Shown: positions 1 to 7,854, counted from the first letter of the stretch. The stretch is 7,854 bases of DNA from Candidatus Dormiibacterota bacterium (GCA_019236085.1 JAFAJR010000118.1:1-7854); one strand, 5' to 3'. Notes: generated by a model not told the origin, from the letters alone. Numbers and translations: made by a program.

Positions 1-892
1 CGAGTGTCGTGATCAGCAGGAACAGCATGGGGAAGATCCAGAACCACCAGTTCTGATACCCGGATGCCTGCGCATCGGCGAGCATGTTGCCCCACGACGC
101 CGTGGGCGGCTTCACACCGACGCCGAGGTACGAGAGCGAGGACTCGAAGACGATCGCCACCGGGATCAGCAGCGTGCTCAGCACGATAACCGGCGCTAAG
201 AGGTTCGGCAGGATGTCGATGAACATGATGCGCAGGTCGCCTGCGCCCAGCGAATGCGCGGCCTCCACGTACTCCTTTTCTCGCTGCGAGAGCGCCTGGC
301 CGCGCACGATTCTCCCGATCGCGGCCCAGGAGAAGAACGCAATCACCAGGATCGTCAGCGGGACGCTCGCGCCGAAAACGGAGACGAGCGCGATGGCGAA
401 GAGCACGTAGGGGAACGAGAGGACGACGTCCATGATGCGGGCCAGCAGCGCGTCGATCCAGCCGCCGTAGTAGCCGGCCAGGAGCCCGAACACCACACCC
501 ACCACCGTGGCCAGGGCCGTTGACAGGACGCCGACGGTGAGCGAGATGCGCGCACCGAAAGCGATGCGCACCAGGATGTCGCGGCCGACGTTGTCGGTAC
601 CCAGCAGGTAGCCGTTGCTGCCCGGCGGCAGCGGCTGACCGTTGACGTCCGTACCGTTGATGACGTTGTTGGCCAGAGCGTCGTGACCGGTGAGGGACTG
701 GACCACCGGCGCAAGGATCGCCAGAAGCGCCATCAGGATGATGACGATCACAGCGATGAGCGCCACCCTGTCGCTTACCAGCCGGCGCAGCGCCAGCTGC
801 AGGGGGCTGCGCGCCACCACCTCCGAGTCGGGAGCCACATCGACTGCGGTCAGCGTCGCCGCGGGTTCGGTCTCCAGAGGTGTGAGGCTCAT
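1..892 (-). CDS. ABC transporter permease, DppC/OppC type (3' end outside window)
   Basis: Inner-membrane permease of a peptide-type importer; it would pair with a DppB-like permease to form the channel. The minus frame is open from ATG at 892 to the window edge with no stop: 297 codons are visible and probably about 20-40 are missing. A hydrophilic N-terminus (about 1-40) is followed by a first membrane helix near 43-63. Then comes the family motif LGTDNVGRDILVR (97-109), further helices near 118-140, 154-176, 178-192 and 231-250, and one starting near 283. The cytoplasmic EAA loop that docks on the ATPase is present: E210-A-A, G216 and I227-L-P229. The motif SWGNML (266-271) near the C-terminus is also typical of DppC. 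The start overlaps the stop of the upstream ATPase gene as ATGA (889-892), and GGAG at 904-901 lies 8 bases upstream, so translation is probably coupled. The exact substrate cannot be told from this subunit. Confidence 0.93.
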   Translation of the reverse strand, partial: MSLTPLETEPAATLTAVDVAPDSEVVARSPLQLALRRLVSDRVALIAVIVIILMALLAILAPVVQSLTGHDALANNVINGTDVNGQPLPPGSNGYLLGTDNVGRDILVRIAFGARISLTVGVLSTALATVVGVVFGLLAGYYGGWIDALLARIMDVVLSFPYVLFAIALVSVFGASVPLTILVIAFFSWAAIGRIVRGQALSQREKEYVEAAHSLGAGDLRIMFIDILPNLLAPVIVLSTLLIPVAIVFESSLSYLGVGVKPPTASWGNMLADAQASGYQNWWFWIFPMLFLLITTL

Positions 893-1969
893 GCCGGTGT
901 CTCCGCTACGAATTCTTCCACTGCGTGCACGATCTGCTGCTGGGCACCCTCGAGCGTCTCGCCGTCGGCCACGGGGAAGTGGCACGCCGCGAGATGCGTG
1001 TCAGGGTCGCCGAGCCGTGGCACCAGCTCCGGCTCCTGCTCGGCACAGATGGCCTGCGCCTTGGGGCAGCGGGTGCGGAAACGGCAGCCTGACGGCGGGT
1101 TGATGGGCGACGGCACGTCGCCGGTGAGCACGACGCGCCGCGAGCTGCGGGCCTTGTCAGGGTCGGGCTCGAGCGTCGCCGATAGCAACGCGTTGGTGTA
1201 GGGATGACGTGGCTTGTAGTACAGGTCGTTGCGGTCGGCGAGCTCCACCACCTTGCCCAGGTACATCACCGCTACGCGGTCGCTGACGTGCCGCACGACC
1301 GATAGGTTGTGCGCGATGAAGACGTACGTGAGGCCGAACTCTCCCTGCAGGTCCTCGAGCAGGTTGATGATTTGCGCCTGGATCGACACGTCGAGGGCCG
1401 AGACAGGCTCGTCGCAAACGATCAGCTTGGGCCGCAGCGCGAGCGCGCGGGCCACGCCGATGCGCTGCCGCTGGCCGCCGGAGAATTCCGCGGGGAAGCG
1501 GTTGTAGTGCTCGGGGTTCAGGCCCACGACCTTCATCAGGTCCTGTACCTGCTTCTTGCGCTCCTGGCCCCGGGCCACGTTGTGGATCGCCAGCGCGTCG
1601 CCGATGATGGCGCCGACGCGGCGCCGTGGGTTCAGCGAGCCGTACGGGTCCTGGAAGATCATCTGCACGCCGCGGCGGTTGGGACGCATCCTGCGCCGCG
1701 AGAGGCGGCTGATGTCAACACCGTCGAGCACGATGGTTCCCGACGTCAGCGGGAAGAGTCGCGTGATGCAACGCGCCAGCGTTGACTTGCCGCAGCCGGT
1801 CTCACCCACAAGGCCAAGTGTCTCGCCGCGCTTCACCTCAATGCTCACGCCGTCGACAGCCTTCACGTTGCCGATGGTCCGCTTGAAGAAGATGCCTCGC
1901 TTGATGGGAAAGTACTTCCGGACGTTCTCGACGCGGACCATCACGTCGTCGCGCGACACGGTGGTGAGC

Positions 1970-1977
<8 letters not shown>
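889..1977 (-). CDS. ABC transporter ATP-binding protein, DppF/OppF type
   Basis: Cytoplasmic ATPase that would pair with the DppD-type subunit encoded just upstream to power uptake. With a TTG start at 1977 the protein has 362 residues. Walker A is GETGCGKST (58-66), the Q-loop glutamine is Q109 in MIFQDP, the signature is FSGGQ (165-169), Walker B is LIVCDEP with E190, and the H-loop is H223. The C-terminal oligopeptide-transporter domain carries the HPYT motif and cysteines C298, C304, C311 and C332. The residue after the H-loop histidine is Asn rather than the common Asp. TTG was chosen because GGAGG (1991-1987) sits 9 bases upstream and because all motifs then fall at the same residue numbers as in the paralogue at 6132-7169. 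It gives an 8-base overlap with the preceding gene. An ATG at 2088 would run deep into that gene; GTG 1959, GTG 1944 and ATG 1941 lack a Shine-Dalgarno sequence at the usual distance. Family is sure, start is moderate. Confidence 0.93.
1347..1398. repeat. Long direct repeat, copy 1 (within paralogous ATPase genes)
   Basis: This 52-base block is identical at 50 positions to 6539-6590, in the same orientation. It encodes the region from Walker B toward the H-loop of the F-type ATPase, so it reflects gene duplication rather than a mobile repeat. Confidence 0.85.
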
Positions 1978-3055
<1,078 letters not shown>

Positions 3056-3105
3056 GTGGTGCTTGTGCGCACTCCCTTGCCGGTGAAGTTCAGGCAGGGT
3101 AACGC

Positions 3106-3141
3106 AAAAAGATGCCCGCCGCCAACCGGGCGACGGGCATC
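3106..3141 (-). terminator. Intrinsic terminator after the solute-binding protein gene
   Basis: On the minus strand, a 13-pair GC-rich stem (arms 3141-3129 and 3123-3111) with a 5-base loop is followed immediately by five T (3110-3106). One position forms a G-U wobble in the minus-strand RNA but would be a C-A mismatch in a plus-strand RNA, so the hairpin is built for minus-strand transcription. It begins 28 bases after the TAA of the binding-protein gene. Partial read-through would give more binding protein than transporter subunits, a common arrangement in such operons; that use is inferred. Confidence 0.88.
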
Positions 3142-3168
3142 TTGTTCACGTTGTCGACGTCTGGGGGG

Positions 3169-5064
3169 TTAGGAAGACACCCAGAGCTGGCTGAGGTCGT
3201 ACGAGGCGCTGAACGGAAGGAAGATCGCGTTGTGTACGCGGCTCGACCGCATCAGCGGTGTGAGCTGGGTCTGGAAGGGGATGAACGCCGCGTCGGCCAT
3301 GACCTGCTCGTCAGCCTGGTGCCAGTAGTTGGACGCCTGAGAAACGGTGGGCGCAGCCAGGGCCTTGTTCACGAGCTGGTCGGTGACCGGGTCGTCATAG
3401 CCGCCCCAGTCGGTGCCCGGGTAGCTGAGCTGGCCGTCGAAGAGGTCGGGCAGGATCGCCCGGCCGTTGGTGGGGCCGAACCAGTCCGGCACCCAACCGG
3501 GCTCGGTGAGATCCCAGTGGGTGTTCGGCGTGGTCGGGCTCGAGGTGCCGATGCCGTTCTTGGCGCTGTAGTAGTTGGCAGGGGTCACGCCATTGACAGT
3601 GACGCCGCAAGCGGCAAAGTCGGTCTTGACCTCCTGGAACACCGCGGGGTGGTTGCCGCTGTTGCGGTAGTAGTCGGTGAGCACGAGATTGCTCACACCG
3701 GCCGCCTGCAGCAGCTGCTTGCACTTGCTCGGGTCACCCTCGTCGTTCGGCGTCGGGTAGTCGTTGAAGGCCACATAGCCTTCGGCGCCCGGGCCGAACA
3801 CCTGGTGCAAGGGCAGGTTGAGCGTTGCGCCGCCATAGATCTTGGTGATCGCGATCCGGTTGATCGCGTACTCAAGAGCCTGGCGGACCTTCACGTTGGC
3901 TAGCGCCCCGCCGTTCGAGGTGCTCTTGACGTTGAAGACCAGGTAGGGGTTGGTGATGCCCGGCGACGGAAAGCGGCCGAACCGCGCGTCGTTGGCGTTG
4001 ATCAGGCCCTGCACATCGCTTGGGGGCACGTCGGTGTCCCACGAGAGGTCGGCTGTGCCGGCGTCGATCTGCTGCTGCACGGTCTGGGTGTCGGAGGCGC
4101 CGTCAGCCTTGAGCTGGATCTCGGCCACGTACTGGTGGCGGATCGGGTCTTGAGCCTGCGACCACGCGGGGTTCGGCTTCAGGACGGCGTCGCTAGTGGT
4201 CGGATCCAGGTTCTGAATCGCGTACGGACCGTCGGAGAAGAAGGTGTACGGCGGCGTGAGCGGCAGCACCGATTCCATTTCCACGGGCTGCGCCGAGGCG
4301 AATGGCATTGCCATGATGTTCAGGAAGTCGGTGGCGGGCGAGGTCAGCGTGATCGTGAGGGTCTGACCGTTGTTGGACGAGACCAGACCTGCGATGTTGT
4401 GCGAGTCCATGTATGCCGCGCGTGCCGAGGCAGGGGTGGCCGAGCCGCCTGGCATGTTCTCGAACGGCGTGCAGAAGGCTGCGAAGCCCATGATCGTCGC
4501 CGAGTAATAGCCGGGGTTGCCGTTCGGCGCGAGGTCCGGGTCGCAGTTGCGCTTCAGCCCGCGGATGAAGTCGTCAGCCGTCACGGCGCGCGGTGGATTT
4601 GTGTTCCACATCGCAGCCTGGCTGCCGGTCCGCAGGTTGAAGGTGTACGTGAGGCCGTTGTTGGTCGGGGTCGGCAGCGACTGCGCGATGTCCGGGACCA
4701 GCGTCTCGGATTGGGTCAGGTCTGACGAGGCGTTGTAGGAGACCAGCTGGCGGCTGGCGACCCGGGCGATCTCGAAGCCGGTGGTGTCGTACTCGCCCTG
4801 CCAGTCCCAGGCGGCGCTGGGGTGCGAGTTGTTGCCGCCGTCACCGACCAGGATCACCGTCCCGGTGGGCGACGAGGGCGGGGAGCCGGTGTTGTTCACG
4901 TTCGCGGAAAGCCACGAGACGTTGGACGTGTTGAACGAGCTGGGGTCGAAAAGCCCCAGGGTGTTGCCGGACGACGATGGGCTCGAGCTGCCGCCGCACG
5001 CGGCAACGCCTATGGCCGCGACGCCCACCACGGTGGCAAGTTTGGCAATCCGCAATCTCTGCAA
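3169..5064 (-). CDS. Lipoprotein solute-binding protein, SBP_bac_5 (peptide/nickel-type) family
   Basis: Extracytoplasmic receptor of an ABC importer, 631 residues from the TTG at 5064. The N-terminus has basic residues, a hydrophobic stretch and a lipobox V-A-A-C with C23, so it should be lipid-anchored. A Ser/Asn/Pro-rich linker follows to about residue 65. Family features include YTFNLRTGSQ (140-149), VTADDFIRGLKR (161-172), the VKVRQALEYAINR block (391-403), and a C-terminal EPGWVPDWFGPTN segment (521-533), which resembles the W-x-x-D-Y-P-D-P region of relatives. Four further cysteines (C174, C198, C448, C486) fall in two pairs and could form disulphides. It is longer than many relatives (about 500-550). 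The TTG start is supported by GGAGG at 5077-5073, 8 bases upstream, and it puts the signal peptide at the true N-terminus; the ATG at 5124 would add 20 residues that spoil the signal peptide. Ligand is unknown: peptides are likeliest, but the family also binds other solutes. Confidence 0.93.
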   Translation of the reverse strand: MQRLRIAKLATVVGVAAIGVAACGGSSSPSSSGNTLGLFDPSSFNTSNVSWLSANVNNTGSPPSSPTGTVILVGDGGNNSHPSAAWDWQGEYDTTGFEIARVASRQLVSYNASSDLTQSETLVPDIAQSLPTPTNNGLTYTFNLRTGSQAAMWNTNPPRAVTADDFIRGLKRNCDPDLAPNGNPGYYSATIMGFAAFCTPFENMPGGSATPASARAAYMDSHNIAGLVSSNNGQTLTITLTSPATDFLNIMAMPFASAQPVEMESVLPLTPPYTFFSDGPYAIQNLDPTTSDAVLKPNPAWSQAQDPIRHQYVAEIQLKADGASDTQTVQQQIDAGTADLSWDTDVPPSDVQGLINANDARFGRFPSPGITNPYLVFNVKSTSNGGALANVKVRQALEYAINRIAITKIYGGATLNLPLHQVFGPGAEGYVAFNDYPTPNDEGDPSKCKQLLQAAGVSNLVLTDYYRNSGNHPAVFQEVKTDFAACGVTVNGVTPANYYSAKNGIGTSSPTTPNTHWDLTEPGWVPDWFGPTNGRAILPDLFDGQLSYPGTDWGGYDDPVTDQLVNKALAAPTVSQASNYWHQADEQVMADAAFIPFQTQLTPLMRSSRVHNAIFLPFSASYDLSQLWVSS

Positions 5065-5070
5065 AACCGG

Positions 5071-5077
5071 TTCCTCC
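5071..5077 (-). promoter_or_regulatory. Ribosome binding site that fixes the TTG start of the binding protein
   Basis: GGAGGAA on the minus strand, with GGAGG ending 8 bases before TTG 5064. No other start codon in this frame has such a site. The 8-base spacer is itself a perfect palindrome, AACCGGTT (5065-5072), which may be chance. Confidence 0.75.
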
Positions 5078-5105
5078 AAAAGGGCCCAAATCGAGGTGTG
5101 GCCGG

Positions 5106-5111
5106 AGGATA
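5106..5111 (-). promoter_or_regulatory. Candidate -10 element for the binding-protein gene
   Basis: TATCCT on the minus strand fits the TANNNT pattern of actinobacterial housekeeping promoters. It would start transcription near 5099 and give a leader of about 35 bases that includes the strong ribosome binding site. No good TTGACA-like -35 is visible; that position falls at the edge of the dyad at 5131-5152. Confidence 0.4.
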
Positions 5112-5130
5112 CAGGACGAAGCAACGCTCC

Positions 5131-5152
5131 ACATCGCCCATTGGGGTGATGT
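5131..5152. promoter_or_regulatory. Operator-like imperfect dyad in the divergent promoter region
   Basis: Left arm ACATCGCCC, spacer ATTG, right arm GGGTGATGT. The arms match as an inverted repeat at 8 of 9 positions. It lies midway between the two divergent genes, next to the expected -35 zone of the binding-protein promoter and about 25 bases upstream of the candidate -10 for the plus-strand gene. A dimeric regulator could control both genes from here. No regulator gene is in the window, so the factor is unknown. Confidence 0.45.
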
Positions 5153-5177
5153 CTGCGGGTCCCAGAAGCACTCTGCC

Positions 5178-5183
5178 TACACT
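5178..5183 (+). promoter_or_regulatory. Candidate -10 element for the SDR-like gene
   Basis: TACACT fits TANNNT and ends 12 bases before the ATG at 5196, which would give a leader of only a few bases. That agrees with the absence of any Shine-Dalgarno sequence before this ATG. No convincing -35 is seen, so the call is weak. Confidence 0.3.
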
Positions 5184-5195
5184 CGGCGCTGCCGA

Positions 5196-6131
5196 ATGCG
5201 CGTCGTTGTGATCGGAGGCACCGGGATCCTGGGGCGCCGCGTGGTGCGCCGGCTGCTCGACGCCGGTCACGACGTGGCGGCGACGGCGCGCGACGACGCG
5301 TCGAGGGTGGCCTTCCGCGACGCCGGCGTCCGGCCGCTGGAGATGGACGTCTACGACCGCGCCTCCATCATCGAGGGGGTCCGCGGCTCCGACGCGGTGG
5401 TGCGGCTGACAACCGAGACCCCGACCCTGGCCCACATGCGCCGGCCGGCCGCCTGGGTGGAGACCGGACGGCTGCGCACCGAGAGCGCGTCACTCATCGC
5501 AGATGCCTGCCTGGTCTGCGATGTCGGCGCGTACCTGCATGAGTCCATCTCGCTGGTGTATGCCGACCACGGCGACGAGTGGATTGACGAGACGTCGCCG
5601 GTGGATGTCCAGCGGGTAGCCCCCCTGCACGACGCCTGGAGCGGCGAGGCCGCGGCCGAACGCATCACGGCCGCCGGCGGGCGGGGCGTGGTGCTGCGCT
5701 TCGCCGGCTTCTACTCCGAGGACTCGACGCAGAGCATCGCCCTGGCCACCGCCCTGCAGCACCGCCGGGTGACCCTGTTCGGACGCGCCCGGAACTACCA
5801 CTCGAGTATCCACGTCGACGACGCGGCCACCGCGGCGGCGGCTGCTCTGACGGCGCCGGCCGGCGTGTACAACGTGGCCGACCTGGAGCCGGTGCGGTAC
5901 GTAGAACTGATTGCGCTGCTCGCCGTAGCCATCGAAGCGCCGCCGCTGCGCCGGCTGCCCAAGCTCATGGCGCCGTCGCTGCTCGGCGTCGCCGCGGGGT
6001 TCGCCTTCCGCTCGCTCCGGGTGTCGTCGCGGAAGCTGCGCGAAGCCACCGGCTGGTCACCGACGGTGCAGAGCGTCCGCCAGGGGTGGGAGCTGGTCGC
6101 GCAGCAGTGGGCGCTGGAGAGCCAGCGCTGA
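5196..6131 (+). CDS. Atypical SDR, NAD(P)-dependent epimerase/dehydratase-like protein
   Basis: Predicted cytosolic Rossmann-fold protein of 311 residues. The N-terminal strand-loop-helix has the nucleotide-binding motif GGTGILG (7-13), followed by LLDAGHDVAATARD, as in extended/atypical SDRs. D51 in the LEMDVYD segment corresponds to the adenine-contacting Asp region. HVDDAATAAAAAL (206-218) and a C-terminal SSRKLREATGWSPT block (277-290) are typical of the epimerase/dehydratase family. The catalytic Tyr-x-x-x-Lys is not evident: aligning the usual following A-E places Ala147 and Glu151 at those positions. It may therefore be a non-classical oxidoreductase, an isomerase-like enzyme or a nucleotide-sensing protein; the substrate is unknown. 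The ATG at 5196 begins the Rossmann motif directly; an ATG at 4977 in frame would overlap the divergent binding-protein gene and adds 73 residues unlike the family. No ribosome binding site is seen, suggesting leaderless or near-leaderless translation. Its stop abuts that of the convergent ATPase gene. Confidence 0.88.
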   Translation: MRVVVIGGTGILGRRVVRRLLDAGHDVAATARDDASRVAFRDAGVRPLEMDVYDRASIIEGVRGSDAVVRLTTETPTLAHMRRPAAWVETGRLRTESASLIADACLVCDVGAYLHESISLVYADHGDEWIDETSPVDVQRVAPLHDAWSGEAAAERITAAGGRGVVLRFAGFYSEDSTQSIALATALQHRRVTLFGRARNYHSSIHVDDAATAAAAALTAPAGVYNVADLEPVRYVELIALLAVAIEAPPLRRLPKLMAPSLLGVAAGFAFRSLRVSSRKLREATGWSPTVQSVRQGWELVAQQWALESQR

Positions 6132-6160
6132 TCAGGAACCCGGCTGTGCCGGGCTGATCA
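6129..6160. terminator. Bipartite hairpin across the abutting convergent stop codons
   Basis: An inner perfect 6-pair stem (CCCGGC 6139-6144 with GCCGGG 6148-6153, loop TGT) is enclosed by a second 6-pair stem formed by two copies of TGATCA (6129-6134 and 6155-6160), with an internal loop of GGAA opposite C. It begins at the TGA of the plus-strand gene and covers the last codons of the minus-strand ATPase gene. There is no T tract on either side, so it is not a classical intrinsic terminator; a bidirectional, U-less terminator of the kind proposed for high-GC bacteria is the likeliest role. Confidence 0.4.
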
Positions 6161-7169
6161 TCTCCTCGGCGAAGTGGCAGGCGGCGAGGTGGCCGTCGCT
6201 CTTACGCTCCAGCGGCGGCTCCTCCTCCGAGCAGACACCGGGCACCCGGGCTATGGGGCAGCGGGTGTGGAAATGGCAGCCGGAGGGCGGGTTGAGCGGC
6301 GAGGGGATCTCGCCTGACAGCTCCACCAGGCGGCGCTTGGACTCGACGCGCGGGTCGGGCACCGGGATCGCCGACAGCAGCGCCTTGGTGTACGGATGCG
6401 CCTGGCTGTTGTACAGGTCCTCGGACGGCGCCACCTCGACCACCTTGCCGAGGTACATGACCATCACGCGGTCGCTGATGTGACGCACCACCGACAGGTC
6501 GTGCGCTATGAAGATGTATGTCAGGTTGAACTCGCGTTGCAGGTCCTCGAGCAGGTTGATGATCTGCGCCTGGATCGAGACGTCGAGGGCGGACACCGGT
6601 TCGTCGCAGACGATGAGCTTCGGGTTGAGCGCCAAGGCGCGGGCGATGCCGATGCGCTGCCGCTGACCGCCTGAGAACTCGTGCGGATATCGGTTGTTGA
6701 AGTACGGGTTGAGGCCCACCACGCGCAGCAGTTCCTGCACGCGCTTGTCCCGGTCGCGCCGCCGCAGGAGTCCGAAATTGATCAGGGGCTCGGCGATGAT
6801 GTCGCCGACCGTCATGCGCGGGTCCAATGACGCGAAGGGGTCCTGGAAGATCATCTGCAGGTGCTGCCGTTGCAGCCGCAGCGCTTCCCCTCTGAGCTGG
6901 GTGAGGTTGGTGCCGTCGAAGACCACGGACCCGGAGCTGGCGGGAATGAGCTGCGTGATCAGCCGGCCGAGGGTCGACTTGCCGCAGCCCGACTCCCCGA
7001 CGAGCCCCAGCGTCTCGCCACGCATCACGTCGAAGCTGACGCCGTCGACAGCTTTCACCGACGCAGCGACGCCGACGGTGAAATGCTTCACCACGTCGAC
7101 GACGCGCAGCAGCGGATCCTGCGCAGCCTGCGACGCCGGCTGTTCGGCGGCCGCTGTCGCGCTACTCAT
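6132..7169 (-). CDS. ABC transporter ATP-binding protein, DppF/OppF type (second copy)
   Basis: Cytoplasmic ATPase of 345 residues, F-type partner of the D-type ATPase that overlaps its start. Motifs: Walker A GESGCGKST (58-66), Q-loop Q109 in MIFQDP, signature FSGGQ (165-169), Walker B LIVCDEP with E190, H-loop H223 in AHDLSVVRH. The C-terminal domain has AHPYTKALL, PPSGCHFHTRCP and cysteines C298, C304, C313 and C331. All core motifs fall at the same residue numbers as in the copy at 889-1977 and the two are very similar along their whole length, so they are paralogues. The ATG at 7169 overlaps the upstream TAG by 8 bases, with a weak GGTGG (7180-7176) 6 bases before it, so coupled translation is likely. 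The gene ends the right-hand transporter set; no permease or binding protein follows it, so these must lie upstream, outside the window, or be shared. Confidence 0.95.
   Translation of the reverse strand: MSSATAAAEQPASQAAQDPLLRVVDVVKHFTVGVAASVKAVDGVSFDVMRGETLGLVGESGCGKSTLGRLITQLIPASSGSVVFDGTNLTQLRGEALRLQRQHLQMIFQDPFASLDPRMTVGDIIAEPLINFGLLRRRDRDKRVQELLRVVGLNPYFNNRYPHEFSGGQRQRIGIARALALNPKLIVCDEPVSALDVSIQAQIINLLEDLQREFNLTYIFIAHDLSVVRHISDRVMVMYLGKVVEVAPSEDLYNSQAHPYTKALLSAIPVPDPRVESKRRLVELSGEIPSPLNPPSGCHFHTRCPIARVPGVCSEEEPPLERKSDGHLAACHFAEEMISPAQPGS
6539..6590. repeat. Long direct repeat, copy 2 (within paralogous ATPase genes)
   Basis: Matches 1347-1398 at 50 of 52 bases; similarity continues at a lower level on both sides along the two genes. 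Confidence 0.85.
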
Positions 7170-7854
7170 CGGCGGCCACCACCGGCAGCGCAGGCTCGTC
7201 CACCAGCTCCGCCAGCATCTCGGGCGGCGGCTCCAGGTCCTTGGGAGGCCGCACGCCGCTGGCAGCTCCGGGCCGCGTGTCCACGATGTTGGCGGCGTTC
7301 ATCTCCTTGTAGGCGCGGTCCATGGTCACCCAGCAGGCGGCCTGCTGCGCGGTGCCCACGGTCTCCAGCTCGGGATCTTCCTGGAAGCATTTCTCGATGC
7401 GGAAGGGGCAGCGCGGGCTGAACTCGCAGCCCGGTGGCAGCGCGATGAGGTCCGGGGGCAGGCCCTCGATTGAGCGCAGTCGCGCCTTGCGGTCCGCGTC
7501 GATGCGCGGCAACGAACGCAGCAGCGACCAGGTGTACGGATGCTGCGGGTTCTCGAAGATCTGCTCCACCGGCCCCTCTTCAACGATCTCGCCGGCGTAC
7601 ATGACGATGACCCTGGTGCAGAGTCCCGCGACGACACCCAGGTTGTGCGTGATGAGGATGATCGACGTGCCCAGCTGCTGGTTGAGGTCGCGCAGCAGTT
7701 CCAGGATCTGCGCTTGCACTGTGACGTCGAGCGCTGTCGTCGGCTCGTCGGCGATGATGACCTCAGGCTTGTTCGACAGGCCCATGGCGATCATGGCGCG
7801 CTGGCGCATACCGCCCGAGAACTGGTGCGGGTAGTCCTTGATGCGACGAGGGGC
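7162..7854 (-). CDS. ABC transporter ATP-binding protein, DppD/OppD type (5' end outside window)
   Basis: C-terminal 230 residues of a D-type peptide-importer ATPase; the frame stays open to the right edge. The methionine at 7809 is the M of the signature FSGGMRQR, not a start. Seen here (numbering from the edge): signature FSGGM (12-16), Walker B VIIADEP with E37, H-loop H70, HPYTWSLL, then LPPGCEFSPRCPF with cysteines C133, C139, C146 and C164. Walker A and the Q-loop would be upstream, outside the window. The residue after the H-loop histidine is Asn. After the last cysteine there is an unusually long tail of about 65 residues, ending in an acidic, proline-rich stretch (PPKDLEPPPEMLAELVDEP), which is probably disordered. 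Its TAG lies within the start of the F-type gene, so the two are co-translated. Confidence 0.95.
   Translation of the reverse strand, partial: APRRIKDYPHQFSGGMRQRAMIAMGLSNKPEVIIADEPTTALDVTVQAQILELLRDLNQQLGTSIILITHNLGVVAGLCTRVIVMYAGEIVEEGPVEQIFENPQHPYTWSLLRSLPRIDADRKARLRSIEGLPPDLIALPPGCEFSPRCPFRIEKCFQEDPELETVGTAQQAACWVTMDRAYKEMNAANIVDTRPGAASGVRPPKDLEPPPEMLAELVDEPALPVVAADE

Noticed and set aside
3112..3903. Plus-strand open frame of 263 codons opposite the 3' half of the binding-protein gene
   Set aside because: Low-complexity Val/Arg/Gly-rich translation, no ribosome binding site seen, and it starts inside the terminator hairpin; a shadow of the real gene.
5065..5072. Perfect palindrome AACCGGTT between ribosome binding site and TTG of the receptor gene
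   Set aside because: Eight bases is too short to claim a regulator site, and the spot is constrained by translation initiation.
5184..5194. Small inverted repeat CGGC-GCT-GCCG just before the SDR start codon
   Set aside because: Only four pairs in GC-rich DNA; expected by chance and not clearly able to act as an operator or attenuator.
4977..5195. N-terminal extension of the SDR-like protein from an upstream in-frame ATG
   Set aside because: It would overlap the signal-peptide region of the divergent receptor gene and its promoter zone, and the added residues do not resemble the family; the Rossmann motif starts right after ATG 5196.
7162..7809. A short complete ATPase starting at 7809
   Set aside because: That methionine is inside the ABC signature FSGGMRQR and the frame continues in recognisable sequence to the window edge, so the gene is simply cut by the window.

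Overview
The window is visibly GC-rich, and its codon third positions are dominated by G and C. Two genes appear to start at TTG, and the lipoprotein has an actinobacterial-style signal peptide (V-A-A-C-G-G-S-S-S). These traits suggest a high-GC, probably actinobacterial genome. That is inference from composition and gene style; there is no taxonomic marker in the window.

Almost all of it is ABC import machinery of the dipeptide/oligopeptide (Dpp/Opp, SBP_bac_5) type, read on the minus strand. From right to left there is the 3' part of a DppD/OppD-type ATPase (7854 to 7162, start outside the window), overlapping by 8 bases a complete DppF/OppF-type ATPase (7169 to 6132). Next comes one plus-strand gene, an atypical SDR / NAD-dependent epimerase-like protein (5196 to 6131), whose stop codon abuts the stop codon of the convergent ATPase. 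A 131-base divergent intergenic region (5065-5195) separates it from a second minus-strand transporter set: a lipoprotein solute-binding protein (5064 to 3169), a terminator, a DppD-type ATPase (3055 to 1970), a DppF-type ATPase (1977 to 889) and a DppC-type permease (892 down to the left edge, open at its 3' end). The permease has no stop codon in the window and is easy to miss.

The left set can be read as a nearly complete importer. The lipoprotein captures a peptide-like solute outside the membrane, the permease forms half of the channel, and the two ATPases form the motor. The partner permease (DppB type) is not in the window and probably lies just beyond the left edge. The order binding protein - D - F - C differs from the usual A-B-C-D-F order. 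The right set carries a second D/F ATPase pair, so the two sets are paralogous and probably belong to two related importers.

The non-coding signals are the most distinctive part. There is a 22-base imperfect dyad in the divergent promoter region. A strong intrinsic terminator lies directly after the binding-protein gene, with a G-U pair that only forms in the minus-strand transcript. A bipartite hairpin spans the two abutting stop codons of the convergent genes. I saw no RNA genes, CRISPR arrays, insertion sequences or phage genes, and no clear candidate for a wholly new system.
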